A DNA stretch of 64,000 bases, from NCBI GenBank assembly GCA_026225475.1, contig JAMFSU010000053.1, positions 1 to 64,000 of the forward strand. The letters run 5' to 3'. Below the pieces are notes generated by a model, which ran no database searches, was not told where the DNA came from, and saw nothing but the letters and a program-made list of their open reading frames with translations. Source of the DNA: Duganella sp. Its GTDB lineage: Bacteria > Pseudomonadota > Gammaproteobacteria > Burkholderiales > Burkholderiaceae_D. A program made the translations under genes and the position numbers. Below, in pieces: positions 63,545 through 64,000 of the stretch (the stretch's first letter is position 1; every line of letters starts with the position of its first letter).

Positions 63545-64000
63545 ATTTTCTCCATACGTTACTGGCCTTTGCGGTCGCCCTCGGCACGTTGGTGGTGGTG
63601 CACGAACTCGGTCATTACTGGGCGGCGCGCTGGTGTGGTGTCAAAGTACTACGTTTTTCGGTCGGTATGGGACGGGTAGTGTGGTCGCGTCGCTTTGGTC
63701 GCGATCAAACCGAGTGGGCCTTGTCGATCCTGCCGTTGGGCGGCTACGTCAAGATGCTCGACGCGCGTGAACAGGATATCAGCGAGATCGCGCCCGAAGA
63801 TTTGTCGCGCGAATTCACGCGGCAGTCGGTATGGCGTCGCATTGCCATCGTTGCTGCCGGGCCGATTGCCAATTTCATCCTGGCAATTTTGCTGTTCGCC
63901 GGCCTGTTCATCCATGGCATTCCCGAGCCGTTGGCCAAGGTGCGAGCCATGGGCAGTCAGACCGCAGCTTATCAGGCTGGTCTGCGCGGTGGCGAGACGA
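63541..64000 (+). CDS. rseP: site-2 metalloprotease RseP (5' part)
   Basis: First 153 codons; runs off the right edge. Membrane segment at about 4-22 with the zinc HELGH motif (about 20-24), the LPLGGYVKM motif, a second membrane segment [18 protein letters not shown], and the beginning of the PDZ region. Intramembrane cleavage of anti-sigma factors such as RseA. Starts inside the dxr stop (ATGA). Confidence 0.95.
   Translation, partial: MNFLHTLLAFAVALGTLVVVHELGHYWAARWCGVKVLRFSVGMGRVVWSRRFGRDQTEWALSILPLGGYVKMLDAREQDISEIAPEDLSREFTRQSVWRRIAIVAAGPIANFILAILLFAGLFIHGIPEPLAKVRAMGSQTAAYQAGLRGGET

Overview
The window is a gene-dense chromosomal segment of a betaproteobacterium. Burkholderiales is very likely, and Oxalobacteraceae (Herminiimonas/Janthinobacterium/Collimonas-like) is my best guess from gene content. 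The supporting content is a DUF4148 protein, a class I fumarase, a type 4 uracil-DNA glycosylase beside tsaB-rimI, a dapC-dapD-arsC-like-dapE-prmB run, a paired cphA'/cphA cyanophycin locus, and the rpsB-tsf-pyrH-frr-uppS-cdsA-dxr-rseP block. The genus is inferred. I see no insertion sequence, prophage, CRISPR array or rRNA operon.

Region by region. 1-6.1 kb: tRNA-Ser(GGA), acs (reverse), a YqhA-family membrane protein, fumarase and murI (forward), then tRNA-His with a clear promoter and terminator. 6.1-12.4 kb is a looser accessory stretch: an unknown protein, a fatty acid desaturase, a gene-poor interval holding a previously unmarked 37-codon membrane peptide gene, tRNA-Ser(GCT), lysC, a DUF4148 protein, a LysR regulator and a thioredoxin-like protein. 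12.5-19.8 kb: tsaB-rimI-UDG-DUF1853 with overlapping ends, then lplT (reverse), alr and radA. 19.8-22.5 kb: an OmpR/EnvZ-type two-component pair translationally coupled to a secreted FlhE-like protein. 23-32 kb, all reverse: amino-acid ABC permease and binding protein without an ATPase, an ABC-F protein, prmB, dapE, an ArsC/Spx-like protein, dapD and dapC. 32-42.9 kb, forward: a chemotaxis receptor, smc, zipA, ligA, galU and def.

42.9-52.7 kb is the most distinctive part. A taxon-restricted predicted membrane protein and a frameshifted small gene are followed by two tandem cyanophycin synthetase genes (cphA' then cphA, reverse). Facing them across an AT-rich, palindrome-rich intergenic region are an ABC exporter-like gene and a DUF1854 gene (forward). 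Together these look like a nitrogen-storage module for making cyanophycin; no cyanophycinase lies in the window. 52.7-57 kb, reverse: an RluF/RsuA-type pseudouridine synthase, glnD (central nitrogen sensor) and map. 57-64 kb, forward: the translation/lipid/isoprenoid block starting at rpsB behind a strong promoter and a structured leader, and running off the right edge inside rseP.

Most genes are housekeeping and confidently named from motifs. The points worth a second look are the cyanophycin module with a CphA' that lacks the whole C-terminal ligase domain, the small membrane-peptide gene with a palindrome inside its promoter spacer, the FlhE-like protein tied to a two-component system, the orphan membrane protein at 42.9 kb, and the small or broken ORFs near 44 kb.
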